A stretch of DNA of 64,000 nucleotides. It comes from Methylotenera sp. GTDB taxonomy: Bacteria > Pseudomonadota > Gammaproteobacteria > Burkholderiales > Methylophilaceae. Positions 35,821 to 48,468 of this stretch are shown piece after piece. The stretch is from the NCBI GenBank assembly GCA_020622105.1, contig JAHRYP010000008.1, forward strand, positions 44,613 through 108,612, in the 5' to 3' direction. The notes below the pieces were generated by a model. The model saw nothing but the letters and a program-made list of their open reading frames with translations. It did not search any database and was not told the origin of the DNA. Position 1 is the first letter of the stretch. Every line of letters begins with the position of its first letter. A program made the position numbers and the translations under genes.

Positions 35821-36387
35821 ATGAGTTTATTGGAACAAGAAGATAAAGCTACATTATTATTAGTAGATGATGATGAAGACTTTTTGGGGGTACTTGCAAT
35901 TGCCATGCGCAAGCGCGGCTTCACGGTTACCCTTGCGTATAGCGCTGAAAGTGCATTTGAGCTGGCAAAAAATGATCCACCTGAATTTGCGGTAGTTGAC
36001 CTCAAAATGTCCGGCAACTCAGGTCTGGTATTAGTCAGGCAGCTTAACGATTTACAAGCAGGTACAAAAATAGTGGTGCTTACAGGTTATGCAAGTATTG
36101 CCACTGCCATTGAAGCTATCAAACTCGGCGCAACACATTATCTGGCAAAGCCAGTAGATGCCGATGAGATCGTTGCTGCTTTCGAGAAAAAGAGCGGAAA
36201 TGTAGAAGTTGAACTATCAAGCAACCCGCTTACAGTGAATAGGCTTGAGTGGGAACATATTCAGCGCGTGTTATCAGAACATGATGGCAACATCTCGGCG
36301 ACTGCCCGCAGCCTGAATATGCATAGACGTACACTGCAAAGAAAACTAGGCAAAAAGCCCAGTGCAAACCCGACCATCCATGATTGA
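35821..36387 (+). CDS. regA: Redox response regulator RegA/PrrA
   Basis: 188 residues. Receiver domain with acidic residues in LLVDDDEDF, phospho-acceptor D60 in VVDLKMSG, and the conserved Lys in YLAKPVDADE. After a short linker a Fis-type helix-turn-helix reads NISATARSLNMHRRTLQRKL, a hallmark of RegA/PrrA/ActR proteins that is almost invariant in the family. It should bind GCGNC-N-GNCGC dyads, two of which are seen in this window. Co-transcribed with regB. Confidence 0.95.
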   Translation: MSLLEQEDKATLLLVDDDEDFLGVLAIAMRKRGFTVTLAYSAESAFELAKNDPPEFAVVDLKMSGNSGLVLVRQLNDLQAGTKIVVLTGYASIATAIEAIKLGATHYLAKPVDADEIVAAFEKKSGNVEVELSSNPLTVNRLEWEHIQRVLSEHDGNISATARSLNMHRRTLQRKLGKKPSANPTIHD

Positions 36388-36432
36388 TTGAATCGTTAAC
36401 AGGGACGACAGCGCTAAAATTTCCCGGTTTTT

Positions 36433-37071
36433 CTAATCGTCACTAAATCGCTGCTCAAGCCATGGATCAGCATCATTATGATAACCACGCACTTCCCAGA
36501 AGCCTGGCTTATCAAACTCATGAATCTCTATTGCTTTAAGCCATTTGGCACTCTTCCAGGCATAACGCTTGGGAACCACTAATCGAACCGGACCACCATG
36601 CTCAGCCGTTAAAGGTGCGCCTAGTACACTGTGCGCAATGATAACATCATCATCTAACAAGGCTTCCAGCGGCAGGTTCGTAGTGTAGCCATCATAGCTA
36701 TGCAGCGTCACAAATTTAGCTGCTGCTTTCGGCTGCGCTAATGCCAGCAGATCCTGTGCACGCACACCTTGCCAATCCATATCCAGCTGACTCCAGCGCG
36801 TTACACAGTGAAAGTCGGAAATATCTGTTACTTGATGCATGGCCTGAAATGCTGCCCAATCAAGACTGAGTTCATTATCAACTAAGCCGTAAACACGTAA
36901 GCGCCAGCTTTGAGCTGTCACATCAGGCACAATACCCAAATCAAGACGCGGAAAATTCTTAACTTCGGTTTGCCCGGCGGGAACACGGACGTTGGCATTC
37001 AGCTTACCCGGCTGGCTACCTTTTGCAGCCAACGCGATTTTACTTGCTATGAGTTTTTTCCAGTCCGGCAT
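36433..37071 (-). CDS. Sulfite-oxidase-type molybdopterin oxidoreductase
   Basis: 212 residues of the oxidoreductase molybdopterin-binding domain. The molybdenum-ligand cysteine is C89 in DFHCVTRWS; substrate/cofactor loops include GYTTNLPLEALLDDDVIIAH, EHGGPVRLVVPKRYAWKSAKWLKAIEI. No Tat or Sec signal is visible and there is no heme or dimerisation domain, so it is a minimal, probably cytoplasmic member. The substrate is unknown. Convergent with regA. Confidence 0.87.
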   Translation of the reverse strand: MPDWKKLIASKIALAAKGSQPGKLNANVRVPAGQTEVKNFPRLDLGIVPDVTAQSWRLRVYGLVDNELSLDWAAFQAMHQVTDISDFHCVTRWSQLDMDWQGVRAQDLLALAQPKAAAKFVTLHSYDGYTTNLPLEALLDDDVIIAHSVLGAPLTAEHGGPVRLVVPKRYAWKSAKWLKAIEIHEFDKPGFWEVRGYHNDADPWLEQRFSDD

Positions 37072-37140
37072 TTCAACACCTTAATGATCAATGTTTAATA
37101 AAAACCAATAATGCGTCAAACAGCCGTTACTCTTATACAG

Positions 37141-37611
37141 CTATTTCGCAGTAGCAAGCTTATCCTTTTTAAAACTATCCAGCAGTAATAAAACAACACC
37201 TACACAAATGGCACTATCTGCGACATTGAATGCCGGCCAGTAAAGATCGTCTATATGAAAGTAAAGAAAATCGACCACGTAGCCCAAGGTTAAACGGTCA
37301 TACAAGTTGCCAATAGCGCCACCCAGCACCAAGGCTAACCCTGCGCAGAATAACTTTTCTGCATGATGCTTGATGAGCAAATAGGTAATCACAATGACCG
37401 CAACTGCAGTAATTGCGGTGAAAAACCATTTCTGCCAGCCCCCGGCATTTGCTAAAAAGCTGAATGCTGCACCTTCATTGTGATAACGCACAAAGTCAAA
37501 ATAACTAGTCACAGTTAAATGCTCACCATAACTAAACGCTTTTTGCACCAGACTTTTGGTGTATAAATCCAGCGCCACGATCACCGCGCTAATCGCAAAC
37601 CACTTACGCAT
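37141..37611 (-). CDS. lspA: Lipoprotein signal peptidase
   Basis: 156 residues from ATG 37611, with GGTGAGG upstream; an in-frame GTG at 37626 is possible. Four membrane helices; catalytic aspartates are in [18 protein letters not shown] and [11 protein letters not shown]. It cuts prolipoprotein signal peptides in the inner membrane, and would process the lipoproteins at 7066 and 7937. Overlaps the 3' end of ileS by 8 bases, the standard ileS-lspA coupling. Confidence 0.95.
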   Translation of the reverse strand: MRKWFAISAVIVALDLYTKSLVQKAFSYGEHLTVTSYFDFVRYHNEGAAFSFLANAGGWQKWFFTAITAVAVIVITYLLIKHHAEKLFCAGLALVLGGAIGNLYDRLTLGYVVDFLYFHIDDLYWPAFNVADSAICVGVVLLLLDSFKKDKLATAK

Positions 37612-40420
37612 GTGAACGTGCCTCACCCTTACCGAACAGATTGCTTACGCAACGACCGCAAATATGCGGGTGTTCTGTATCCGCAGCTACATCTGCGCGG
37701 TAATGCCAGCAGCGATCGCATTTAACATGACTGCTTGGCGCTACTTGAATATCAAGCTCACCTGCGTGTTGATGCAAGCTTGCCCGTGACGTAATAAGCA
37801 CGAAACGCAAATCATCGCCCAGTCTGTTTAATGCCTCATAAACCGCACTATCTGCATAAATATCCAGCTCAGACTGTAATGATGAACCTACCAGGCTTTG
37901 CGCGCGTTTCTCTTCAATGGCTTTATTAGCTACTGCACGCACTTCAAGTATGGTCTGCCATGCCTGCAAATCAGACTCACTTAAACCATGTGCCGGCAAG
38001 CTGTACCAGAGTTCTTCGAAAACGGTTTTCTCTGCATCCAACCCAAGCGTCTGCCAGACCTCGTCGGCAGTAAAGCTTAATATCGGCGCCATCATACGCA
38101 TCATCGCGTGGGTAATATGATGCAATGCACTTTGCGCGGCACGACGTGCATGTGAAGTTTCACCTGCAGTATAGAGCCTGTCTTTAAGAATATCGAGATA
38201 AAAGCCGCCCAAGTCTTCTGAGCAGAAACTCACGAACTTCTGCACTGCCAGATGGAACTCATAACGGTCGTAATCTGCGAGCACTTCGGCCTGCAATGTG
38301 CTGGTCAAATGCAGTGCATAGCGATCAATTTCCAGCCACTCGCTCACAGGAAGCAAATCTTTGCTTGCATCAAAATCCGCCAGATTTGCCAATAAGAAGC
38401 GCAATGTGTTGCGAATACGACGGTAACTTTCGGCAACGCGTTTCAAAATCTCATCAGAAATAGTGAGCTCACCTGAGTAATCAGTTGATGCTGTCCACAG
38501 ACGCAGAATATCTGCGCCGTAGGTGTCCATCACTTTTTGCGGTGCAACGACGTTACCCTTTGACTTACTCATTTTATGGCCTGAGCCATCCACCACGAAT
38601 CCGTGGGTAAGCAAAGCATCATAAGGTGCACGGCCATCAATCGCACAACCCGTGAGCAGGCTGGATTGGAACCAGCCGCGGTGCTGGTCTGAACCTTCCA
38701 GATACAGATCCGCAGGATGCTGTAACTCCGGACGACGTTTCAATACGGACGCATGCGTTGCACCTGAATCAAACCACACATCTAGAGTATCTGTCACTTT
38801 TTTGTATTGTTCGGCATTCAGCGGCGCATTCGCTGCCAGGAAGGCAACGCCATCCAGACTGAACCATGCCTCAATGCCTTGTTTTTCGACATCCAGACAA
38901 ACCTTTTCCAACAGCTCAAGTGTCTGCGGATGCAGCTCACCGGTTTCTTTATGTACAAATAACGGCATAGGCACACCCCAGTTACGCTGACGTGATACAC
39001 ACCAGTCAGGACGGTTTTTAATCATCGCTTCCAGACGTGCACGACCCCAGCTCGGGAAGAATTCTGTTTGATCAACTGCTTGGTTAGCATGCTCACGCAA
39101 GCTTACAACTTGCGCATCAGTCTCTTTCATACCGATAAACCACTTATGTGTAGCCAATTGCATTAATGGTGTTTTATGTCGCCAGCAATGTGGGAAGCTA
39201 TGGTTCAGACGAACGCTGGCTAATAATGCACCATTCTCCTGCATTTTTGCCAAAATAACCTTATTGGCATCTTGCCTGGTCAAACCACGAATTGCTTCAA
39301 ATTCCACCAGTTCACTATTAAAAAACTTACCATCACCACCAATCAGAACACGCGGCTTCTCATGAGGAAAGTTTGCGCGCATTACCAGCCAGTCATCGTT
39401 ACCATGTGCGGCAGCAGTATGAACCAGACCGGTACCGGCCTCTATCGTCACATGACCGCCGCAGATAATAGGCACTTGGCGATCATCAAAAGGATGCTGT
39501 AATTTTGCATGCTCCAGTGCTAAACCTTTGCAAGTTGCAAGTGTTTTAGCGTCGGTCTCACCGTAACGCGCCAACGTCGCCTGCGCAAGGCCTTGCGCCA
39601 ATATCAGCAGACCTTTACTGGTTCGAATTAAATCATAATCAAATTCAGGATGCACAGAAACTGCTTGGTTAGCAGGCAGTGTCCAAGGCGTTGTCGTCCA
39701 GATAATCGCATAAGCATTACTGTTTATCTCTACACCGAATGCTTTGCTCAAAGCTGCGTTATCTGCCACTTTAAATGCCACATCAATCGCAGGTGAGTTC
39801 ACGTCTTCGTACTCAACCTCAGCTTCTGCTAATGCAGAGCCGCAATCCACGCACCAATGCACAGGCTTGCTGCCTTGATACAGATAACCGTTTTTATAAA
39901 TATCACCCAAAGCGCGCATGATATCTGCTTCGGTTTTAAAATCCATGGTCAGGTACGGATTATCCCAGTCGCCTTGCACACCCAAGCGTATAAAATCTTT
40001 CTTCTGGCGCGCAACTTGTTCTGCGGCGTACTCGCGGCACAACTCACGGAACTTGGCCGGGGCGATATTTTTACCGTGATTTTTTTCGACTACCAGTTCA
40101 ATCGGCAGACCGTGGCAATCCCAACCCGGCACATAAGGGGCATCAAAGCCGCTCATGGTTTTGGATTTAACAATAATATCTTTCAGAATTTTATTTACTG
40201 CATGGCCAATATGAATATCACCATTCGCATATGGAGGACCATCATGCAGAATGAATTTTTTTGCGCCTTTGCGCGCTTCCCTGATGCGTTGATAGAGCTT
40301 CTTATCCTGCCATGTTTTTAGCCATGCCGGCTCGCGCTTGGCCAAATCACCACGCATCGGAAACGTGGTTTCAGGCAGGTTTAATTTATATTTACTTTGC
40401 TCTTTATTCTGTTCAGTCAT
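37604..40420 (-). CDS. ileS: Isoleucyl-tRNA synthetase
   Basis: 938 residues, full length. Class I signatures: HIGH-type [16 protein letters not shown] near residue 58 and [10 protein letters not shown] near 615. The editing domain follows the first motif, and a C-terminal zinc site CDRCWHYR ... [10 protein letters not shown] is present. It charges tRNA-Ile and corrects mis-activated Val. Operon order ribF-ileS-lspA is conserved in Proteobacteria. Confidence 0.97.
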   Translation of the reverse strand: MTEQNKEQSKYKLNLPETTFPMRGDLAKREPAWLKTWQDKKLYQRIREARKGAKKFILHDGPPYANGDIHIGHAVNKILKDIIVKSKTMSGFDAPYVPGWDCHGLPIELVVEKNHGKNIAPAKFRELCREYAAEQVARQKKDFIRLGVQGDWDNPYLTMDFKTEADIMRALGDIYKNGYLYQGSKPVHWCVDCGSALAEAEVEYEDVNSPAIDVAFKVADNAALSKAFGVEINSNAYAIIWTTTPWTLPANQAVSVHPEFDYDLIRTSKGLLILAQGLAQATLARYGETDAKTLATCKGLALEHAKLQHPFDDRQVPIICGGHVTIEAGTGLVHTAAAHGNDDWLVMRANFPHEKPRVLIGGDGKFFNSELVEFEAIRGLTRQDANKVILAKMQENGALLASVRLNHSFPHCWRHKTPLMQLATHKWFIGMKETDAQVVSLREHANQAVDQTEFFPSWGRARLEAMIKNRPDWCVSRQRNWGVPMPLFVHKETGELHPQTLELLEKVCLDVEKQGIEAWFSLDGVAFLAANAPLNAEQYKKVTDTLDVWFDSGATHASVLKRRPELQHPADLYLEGSDQHRGWFQSSLLTGCAIDGRAPYDALLTHGFVVDGSGHKMSKSKGNVVAPQKVMDTYGADILRLWTASTDYSGELTISDEILKRVAESYRRIRNTLRFLLANLADFDASKDLLPVSEWLEIDRYALHLTSTLQAEVLADYDRYEFHLAVQKFVSFCSEDLGGFYLDILKDRLYTAGETSHARRAAQSALHHITHAMMRMMAPILSFTADEVWQTLGLDAEKTVFEELWYSLPAHGLSESDLQAWQTILEVRAVANKAIEEKRAQSLVGSSLQSELDIYADSAVYEALNRLGDDLRFVLITSRASLHQHAGELDIQVAPSSHVKCDRCWHYRADVAADTEHPHICGRCVSNLFGKGEARSHA

Positions 40421-40450
40421 TTAACAATCCAAAACTTAATTTACCCGCAA

Positions 40451-41353
40451 TCAGGCGCGGTTAATAAAAAAACTTCTCGCTAATTCAGCATCTTTTGTAA
40501 TCTGCGCTTTTAATGCGTCCAGACCATCAAACTTCATTTCATCGCGTATTTTGTGAAAAAACTCTACATGTACGTGCTTGCCGTACAAATCTCCACCAAA
40601 ACCAAGTACATGAACCTCCAGAGACAATTTTGGCACACCGGCAATTGTAGGGCGTACTCCAAGATTGGCTACCGCATTCAAACCGTCTAATTTTACTGCA
40701 TATACACCAGTAAATGCAGGACGTTCATGGCGCATGTGCACATTAGCCGTAGGAAAGCCTAATTGCCGTCCGCGCTTGGCACCATGCACTACTTTGCCGC
40801 TAATACTGTACGGGCGCCCTAACAGCATGGCCGCCTCATCCAGCTGACCATTGGCTAGAGCGGAGCGCACCCGGGTGCTAGATACACGATCATTACCCAG
40901 ATTTACCTGCGGCAACTTAATCAAATTAAATCCGGCCTGTACAATGTCCTGCGTGGTGCCAATGCGCTGCGCACCAAAACGAAAATCCTCACCCACCAGA
41001 ATTGCCTGCGCATTCAGCGACTGACGCAGAATGCGCTGCATAAATTCTTCTGCGCTGACTTTTGCAAAGCGTCGATTGAATGCACATACATAAACACGCT
41101 CTACGCCAGCATTCGAAAAATATTCCAGCTTCTCACGCAGAGAACATAACCTTGCCGGTGCTTTTTCAGGTGTAAAAAGCTCGCGCGGATGCGGTTCAAA
41201 TGTCATGACAGCAGAGCTCAAGCCTTGCTCTTTCGCTGCCTGTATTAATTTTTCTAATAAAGCCTGATGCCCTAAGTGTATGCCATCAAAGTTGCCAATA
41301 GCGAGTACACAGGGCGCCTGCAGCGTCGCTGGAATATGCCGTAAAATTTGCAT
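40451..41353 (-). CDS. ribF: Bifunctional riboflavin kinase/FAD synthetase
   Basis: 300 residues. The FAD synthetase half has the nucleotidyl-transferase motif IGNFDGIHLGHQALL near residue 18, and VGEDFRFGAQRIG; the kinase half has GKVVHGAKRGRQLGFPTANV and the conserved GVYAVKLDG. It converts riboflavin to FMN and FAD. Its start meets the murJ 3' end, and ileS lies 30 bases downstream. Confidence 0.96.
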   Translation of the reverse strand: MQILRHIPATLQAPCVLAIGNFDGIHLGHQALLEKLIQAAKEQGLSSAVMTFEPHPRELFTPEKAPARLCSLREKLEYFSNAGVERVYVCAFNRRFAKVSAEEFMQRILRQSLNAQAILVGEDFRFGAQRIGTTQDIVQAGFNLIKLPQVNLGNDRVSSTRVRSALANGQLDEAAMLLGRPYSISGKVVHGAKRGRQLGFPTANVHMRHERPAFTGVYAVKLDGLNAVANLGVRPTIAGVPKLSLEVHVLGFGGDLYGKHVHVEFFHKIRDEMKFDGLDALKAQITKDAELARSFFINRA

Positions 41354-42895
41354 TAACGATTCACCCGACGAATATAATCTCTAGGCCTGAAGCCCAACAG
41401 CATAAGCATTGCAAAATAGCTTACGCCACCCAATACTACCAAAGCACTGATATAAATCAGGCGCTTGATTAAACTAAATTGTAGCCATGCACTGGCATCG
41501 CCCATGGCATAGTGAAGTGCCACGCCCATAAATACCAGCGCCACCAGTAATTTAATTAAAAACAATAACCAGCCCGTCTGTGGCTGAAAATAACCGGCGC
41601 GACGCAAATGATAATAAAGCAAGGACGCATTGATACAGGCACCTAAGCCGATTGCCAGCGCTAAACCTGCATGCTGCAGATCCAGCACAAACACAAACAG
41701 CACATTCATCAACTGCGTAATCACTAGGGTAAATACACCAATCTTTACCGGAGTCTTGATATTCTGGCGTGCATAAAACCCAGGTGCCAGAATTTTAACC
41801 AATATGAGCCCCAGCAAACCTATGCTATAAGCAATCAAAGCCTGCTGTGTCATGGCTACATCTAATGGCGTAAATTTCCCGTAGAAAAACAGCGATGTAA
41901 CCAGTGGCGCAGACAATACTGCCAATGCCACTGCTGCAGGTGCTGCCAGAATACAGGTTAAACGCAGCCCCCAATCCAGCAATTGCGAATATTCTGTATC
42001 ATCCTTACCAGCGTAGGCCTTGGATAAACTCGGCAACAATATCGTGCCCAGCGCTACACCCAGCACCAGTAGGGAACTCCATCAAACGGTCTGCATAATA
42101 AAGCCAGCTGACACTGCCTGTCACCAGAAATGAAGCGAATATAGTATTGAGAATCAGCGAAATCTGGGCAACAGAAACCCCTAGCACAGCTGGCCCCATC
42201 AGTTTCAGGATGCGCCATACGCCTTCATCATCCCGTCTGAAATCAAACTTGGGCAACAGGCCAATCTGCCTCAGAAACGGAATCTGAAATATAAGCTGCA
42301 GAAAACCACCGACAAATACCGCCCAAGCCAGAACCTTAATCGGCTCATCAAAGTGATCAGCAAAAAACAGTACTGCCAGAATCATTGAAACATTGAGCCA
42401 CACCGGCGTAAAAGCTGGGATACCAAAACGGTTATAGGTGTTAAGCACCCCACCTGCCATGGATACCAAGGAAATAAAGAAGATATAAGGAAAGGTAATG
42501 CGCAGCAACTCAACCGTGAGCTGCATTTTTGCTGCATCCGCCCTGAAACCGGGAGCAATAAAACTTACAATGAATGGTGCCGCCAGCATACCTAATAGCG
42601 TCACCAATACCAGAATAATGCCAAGCCAGGTCGCAACCCGATTCACAAGCCCCTGCGTTTCTTCAAAACTGCGCTGGCTTTTATATTCAGCTAAAATTGG
42701 CACGAAAGCCTGGCTAAATGCGCCTTCAGCCGAGATTCTGCGTAATAAATTAGGAATTTTGAAGGCTACAATAAAAGCATCGCTGAGCATGCCGGCGCCA
42801 AAAACACGCGCTATCAAGGTATCGCGGACAAAACCTAAGATACGCGAGACAAAAGTCATGCTGCCGACTTTGGCCAGCGCTTTGAGTAAATTCAT
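41353..42895 (-). pseudogene. murJ: Lipid II flippase MurJ (MviN), frameshifted
   Basis: Two overlapping frames, 42895-42005 and 42066-41353, encode the first 9 and the remaining helices of MurJ. Motifs: [43 protein letters not shown], then [12 protein letters not shown], which should run straight into [21 protein letters not shown] two-base shortfall near 42069 (for example GGGG read as GG) explains the break, and repair gives 514 residues, normal for the family. MurJ is essential, so a true knock-out is unlikely without a second copy; sequence error is favoured. Confidence 0.9.
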
Positions 42896-43013
42896 GCTTT
42901 ATCGTTAAAATAAAAAAGGGGGATAAGGTATTGTATTAACAATATATTGCATGATTTTAACATGCCGTGTGAAATCACGTAGCAATTGCTAATGATATTT
43001 GTGTGTTTTTAAC

Positions 43014-43042
43014 TTGCAATCTATTTAATATGTAGTTAATAT
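43014..43042 (+). promoter_or_regulatory. Sigma-70 promoter of rpsT
   Basis: TTGCAA (43014-43019) and TAATAT (43037-43042) are separated by 17 bases. They lie 41 bases upstream of the S20 start, with no better pair in the AT-rich murJ/rpsT gap. Confidence 0.6.
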
Positions 43043-43082
43043 TATGGGCTTCGTATTTTGAATAGCTTTTTAGGAAAAACAG

Positions 43083-43346
43083 ATGGCAAATACCGCACAA
43101 GCAAGAAAACGTGCTCGTCAAGCAGTAAAGCAACGCGCTCACAATGCGAGTTTGCGCTCTACTTTGCGCACAGCGATTAAAAAAATTATTAAAGCTGTAG
43201 AAGCTGTTGACAAAGCCGCTGCTACTGCTGCTTACACAGAAAATGTAAGCGTTATTGACCTCATTGCGGACAAAAACATTATCCATAAAAACAAAGCATC
43301 ACGTCATAAAAGCCGCTTAAACGCAGCGATTAAATCAATGGCGTAA
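43083..43346 (+). CDS. rpsT: 30S ribosomal protein S20
   Basis: 87 residues, highly basic and helical, beginning with [20 protein letters not shown], as S20 always does, and ending in [13 protein letters not shown]. It binds 16S rRNA early in 30S assembly. AGGAAAAAC precedes the ATG. Single-gene unit, divergent from murJ as in many Betaproteobacteria, followed by a terminator. Confidence 0.97.
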   Translation: MANTAQARKRARQAVKQRAHNASLRSTLRTAIKKIIKAVEAVDKAAATAAYTENVSVIDLIADKNIIHKNKASRHKSRLNAAIKSMA

Positions 43347-43379
43347 TTAATTGCCTGAGTAATATTTGGAATTCAAACA

Positions 43380-43407
43380 AAAAAGCCGAACATAGTTCGG
43401 CTTTTTT
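43380..43407. terminator. Terminator after rpsT
   Basis: GCCGAAC (43385-43391) and GTTCGGC (43395-43401) with a three-base loop, flanked by AAAAAA and TTTTTT. Usable from both directions, so it may also end purK transcripts. Confidence 0.88.
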
Positions 43408-43420
43408 GTTTTCAGGGCCA

Positions 43421-43467
43421 TTTATAAAGTGCGATTCAATGAATCCTATTAAATCACACTTTATAAA
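43421..43467. repeat. Short palindrome between rpsT terminator and purK
   Basis: TTTATAAAGTGCGATT (43421-43436) and AAATCACACTTTATAAA (43451-43467) are inverted repeats with one mismatch. The arm is similar to the end of the 143-bp element at 14576-14718 (ATTTATAGAAGTGC against ATTTATAAAGTGC). It may be a remnant of a related mobile palindrome or simply a processing hairpin at the purK 3' end. Confidence 0.45.
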
Positions 43468-43468
43468 A

Positions 43469-44629
43469 TCAGTTACCTATATTCAGCTCTGAACGAACCT
43501 GGAATGCCTGCTTGATTGCTTCATCACGACTGGTGTTAATCACTGTAAAATGTCCCATCTTACGGCCAGCACGCGCCTCATGTTTACCATACAAATGCAT
43601 TTTTAACTGCGGATTAGCGAATGCTAATTGCCAGTTAGGCTCATCTTTTCCACCAGCAGCATTATCCGGCCAGACATCACCGAGCAAATTAACCATGACA
43701 GCCGCACTATGCTGACGACTACTGCCCAAAGGCAACCCTGTCATTACTCGTACTTGCTGCTCGAACTGATTAGTCACGCAGGCATCCAGCGTGTAATGCC
43801 CGGAGTTGTGTGGACGCGGAGCAATTTCATTCACCAGCAGTTCACCGCCGCAAACAAAGAACTCAACGCCTAATACACCGGTGTAATCGAGCTTTTCAGC
43901 TACGCTGATAGCCAATTTCTGCGCCTGATGATTTGCTGCATCGCTACCGCGCGCCGGCACAATTGACACATCCAGTATACCGTTTAAGTGACTATTCTCT
44001 GCTGTTGGGAAGGTAGCAACCTGACCATTAATATCTCTGGCAAGCACTACAGAAACTTCATAATCCAGCTTCAGCATTTTCTCCAGCACGCACTCTTCCT
44101 GCCCAAAATCTGCAAAAGCATTTTTAGCTTCGCTAGAGTTTGCCACTCGTGCCTGCCCTTTGCCATCGTATCCAAAGCGCGATACTTTTAGAATGGCTGG
44201 GTAAATATCACTGTCATCTGCAGGAATATCTGCATCACTATCAATCACCGCAAAAGGCGCTACAGGAAGACCTGCATCTTTCAGGAAGTTTTTCTCACTG
44301 ACGCGGTGCTGAGCAATAGCAACCGCCTTACCTGAGGGGTGAACGGCAACAGTGCTAGCCAATGCCTCCAAAGTAGCAGCCGGTACATTTTCAAATTCGG
44401 TAGTGACGGCCTGGCAAGTATCGGCCATTTGCTTTAATGCAGTCTCGTCGTCATATTTTGCGCAGAGATGTACGTCGGCAATTTTACCGGCAGGACTATT
44501 CTTGTCTGGATCAAGCACGGTAACCTTGTAGCCCATTTCATGCGCTGCAATCACAAAAAAGCGGCCAAGCTGACCGCCACCCAACATACCCAGCATTGCC
44601 GGAGGAAGAATTACTTTACTCTGACTCAT
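43469..44629 (-). CDS. purK: N5-carboxyaminoimidazole ribonucleotide synthase
   Basis: 386 residues, ATP-grasp fold. Visible motifs: GMLGGGQLGRFF at the N-terminus, KVSRFGYDGKGQ for ATP binding, and the metal/phosphate site GVEFFVCGGELLVNEIAPRPHNSGHYT. It converts AIR, bicarbonate and ATP into N5-CAIR in purine synthesis. The downstream partner in the pathway, purE, lies just upstream on the same strand, 25 bases away. Confidence 0.96.
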   Translation of the reverse strand: MSQSKVILPPAMLGMLGGGQLGRFFVIAAHEMGYKVTVLDPDKNSPAGKIADVHLCAKYDDETALKQMADTCQAVTTEFENVPAATLEALASTVAVHPSGKAVAIAQHRVSEKNFLKDAGLPVAPFAVIDSDADIPADDSDIYPAILKVSRFGYDGKGQARVANSSEAKNAFADFGQEECVLEKMLKLDYEVSVVLARDINGQVATFPTAENSHLNGILDVSIVPARGSDAANHQAQKLAISVAEKLDYTGVLGVEFFVCGGELLVNEIAPRPHNSGHYTLDACVTNQFEQQVRVMTGLPLGSSRQHSAAVMVNLLGDVWPDNAAGGKDEPNWQLAFANPQLKMHLYGKHEARAGRKMGHFTVINTSRDEAIKQAFQVRSELNIGN

Positions 44630-44654
44630 CGTTCTACTTTCAATTGACTGACGG

Positions 44655-45161
44655 TTAGCATTTTACTGCCGGCTGGTCAGTTAGCTCCATGTTATATACT
44701 TTTTCTGTCTGTTTTTTACGGAACTCGGCAAGCTTCGCTGCCAAGTTAGCATCATGATTTGCCAGAATGGATACTGCAAACAAGCCTGCATTCGCGGCAC
44801 CTGCATCACCAATAGCAAAAGTAGCCACCGGAATTCCTTTAGGCATTTGTACGATGGAGAGCAAGGAATCCTGGCCCTGTAGGTGTTTGGACGGAACAGG
44901 CACACCTAACACAGGTAATGTTGTCTTGGCGGCAACCATCCCTGGCAGGTGGGCTGCGCCACCGGCACCAGCGATAATGGCCTGATAACCGTTCTTCACA
45001 GCATTCTCGGCAAATTCAAACATCAAATCCGGCGTACGATGTGCAGAAACAACTCTTGCCTCATAAGCCACGCCAAAGTCAGCAAGCATCTGTGCTGCAT
45101 TCTTCATCACAGGCCAGTCACTGTCTGAGCCCATAATGATGGCTACCAATGGTTTATTCAT
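44655..45161 (-). CDS. purE: N5-carboxyaminoimidazole ribonucleotide mutase
   Basis: 168 residues of class I Pur[15 protein letters not shown], the catalytic-His [11 protein letters not shown] and [25 protein letters not shown] are all present. It moves the carboxylate of N5-CAIR to C4, giving CAIR. Paired with purK as an operon purE-purK. Confidence 0.97.
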   Translation of the reverse strand: MNKPLVAIIMGSDSDWPVMKNAAQMLADFGVAYEARVVSAHRTPDLMFEFAENAVKNGYQAIIAGAGGAAHLPGMVAAKTTLPVLGVPVPSKHLQGQDSLLSIVQMPKGIPVATFAIGDAGAANAGLFAVSILANHDANLAAKLAEFRKKQTEKVYNMELTDQPAVKC

Positions 45162-45221
45162 ATTATATTTTCCAAATAATCGCTGCTTTTAACTTTAGTT
45201 TAAGCTGCAATCCTACCTCAA

Positions 45222-47487
<2,266 letters not shown>

Positions 47488-47611
47488 TCATATCCTCAAT
47501 GCACGAACTTGTGCGATTACATCACTTTGCCCCAAAATTAATATGCGTGCGATTTTGCATGCCCGCAAATTTCAGAAGCAAATACTATTATAAAGACTAA
47601 ACCTAAAAAAC

Positions 47612-47640
47612 AAAAAAGCCCTATCAAAAAGACAGGGCTT
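47612..47640 (-). terminator. Terminator after rplU-rpmA
   Basis: AAGCCCT (47616-47622) and AGGGCTT (47634-47640), with inner TC/GA pairs, form a hairpin followed on the minus strand by a run of T (A-run at 47605-47617). It ends the ribosomal protein transcript about 20 bases after rpmA, before obgE. Confidence 0.8.
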
Positions 47641-47658
47641 CTTAAGTTTTCGCAAAAA

Positions 47659-47916
47659 CTAAGCTGGAATAATATTCACAGTTTTACGTTTCAATGCACC
47701 CTTGATCGTAAAGAACACTTTACCATCAGCTTTTGCATATAGCGTATGGTCTTTACCCATACCTACGTTTTCACCAGCATGCATTCTTGTACCGCGCTGA
47801 CGCACGATGATGCTGCCAGCTGAAACAACTTGCTCACCAAACGCTTTAACACCCAAGCGTTGTGAATGTGAGTCGCGACCGTTACGTGAACTACCGCCTG
47901 CTTTTTTGTGTGCCAT
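47659..47916 (-). CDS. rpmA: 50S ribosomal protein L27
   Basis: 85 residues, starting [19 protein letters not shown] and containing the L27 signature [21 protein letters not shown]. The N-terminal arm reaches the peptidyl-transferase centre. AAGGATTAA lies before the start. It follows rplU by 26 bases. Confidence 0.98.
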   Translation of the reverse strand: MAHKKAGGSSRNGRDSHSQRLGVKAFGEQVVSAGSIIVRQRGTRMHAGENVGMGKDHTLYAKADGKVFFTIKGALKRKTVNIIPA

Positions 47917-47942
47917 GATTTAATCCTTAATTCTTTAACTGC

Positions 47943-48257
47943 TTACTTAGCAGCGATTGCTTCAATTTTAATTTCAGTAAAACTTTGGCGATGACCTTGA
48001 GTTTTACGATAGTGTTTACGACGACGGAATTTGAAAATCATTACCTTGTCGCCACGGCCATGTGACAGCACTGTTGCTTGAACTTTTGCACCTTTAATAA
48101 TAGGTGAGCCAATTGTTGTGTTGTCGCCGTCTGATACCATTAGAATTTGATCTAGCGTCACTGTGCCGCCAACTTCAACGTCTAATTTTTCAACTTTTAA
48201 TCTTTCGCCTTGAACTACGCGATATTGTTTGCCACCGGTTTTGATTACTGCATACAT
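47943..48257 (-). CDS. rplU: 50S ribosomal protein L21
   Basis: 104 residues, [25 protein letters not shown] at the start and [24 protein letters not shown] near the end, both diagnostic. It binds 23S rRNA. First gene of the leftward rplU-rpmA unit, behind a good sigma-70 promoter. Confidence 0.98.
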   Translation of the reverse strand: MYAVIKTGGKQYRVVQGERLKVEKLDVEVGGTVTLDQILMVSDGDNTTIGSPIIKGAKVQATVLSHGRGDKVMIFKFRRRKHYRKTQGHRQSFTEIKIEAIAAK

Positions 48258-48294
48258 GATTATGCCTTTAACTCATACTTCAAAAGAATCGCGC

Positions 48295-48322
48295 ATTATA
48301 CGCAATTTATCCCGCAAAGCAA
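48295..48322 (-). promoter_or_regulatory. Sigma-70 promoter of rplU-rpmA
   Basis: On the minus strand TTGCTT (48322-48317) and TATAAT (48300-48295) are separated by 16 bases, with the start codon of rplU 38 bases downstream. The perfect -10 makes this convincing. Confidence 0.65.
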
Positions 48323-48468
48323 ATCATAATCTAATGTAATTCTTAAAAATTATGACGCCTGCACCAAAGCTGGTAATTATCTCACCTTTAAACCAATCTT
48401 AGCTAGTTATTTATGAAGCTTAAAGTAGGCTGTGATAAAATATTTGCTCATTTATTAGGTTAATTAAC

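Noticed and set aside
39857..40321. 154-codon open frame on the plus strand opposite ileS
   Set aside because: Antisense shadow of the conserved IleS N-terminus.
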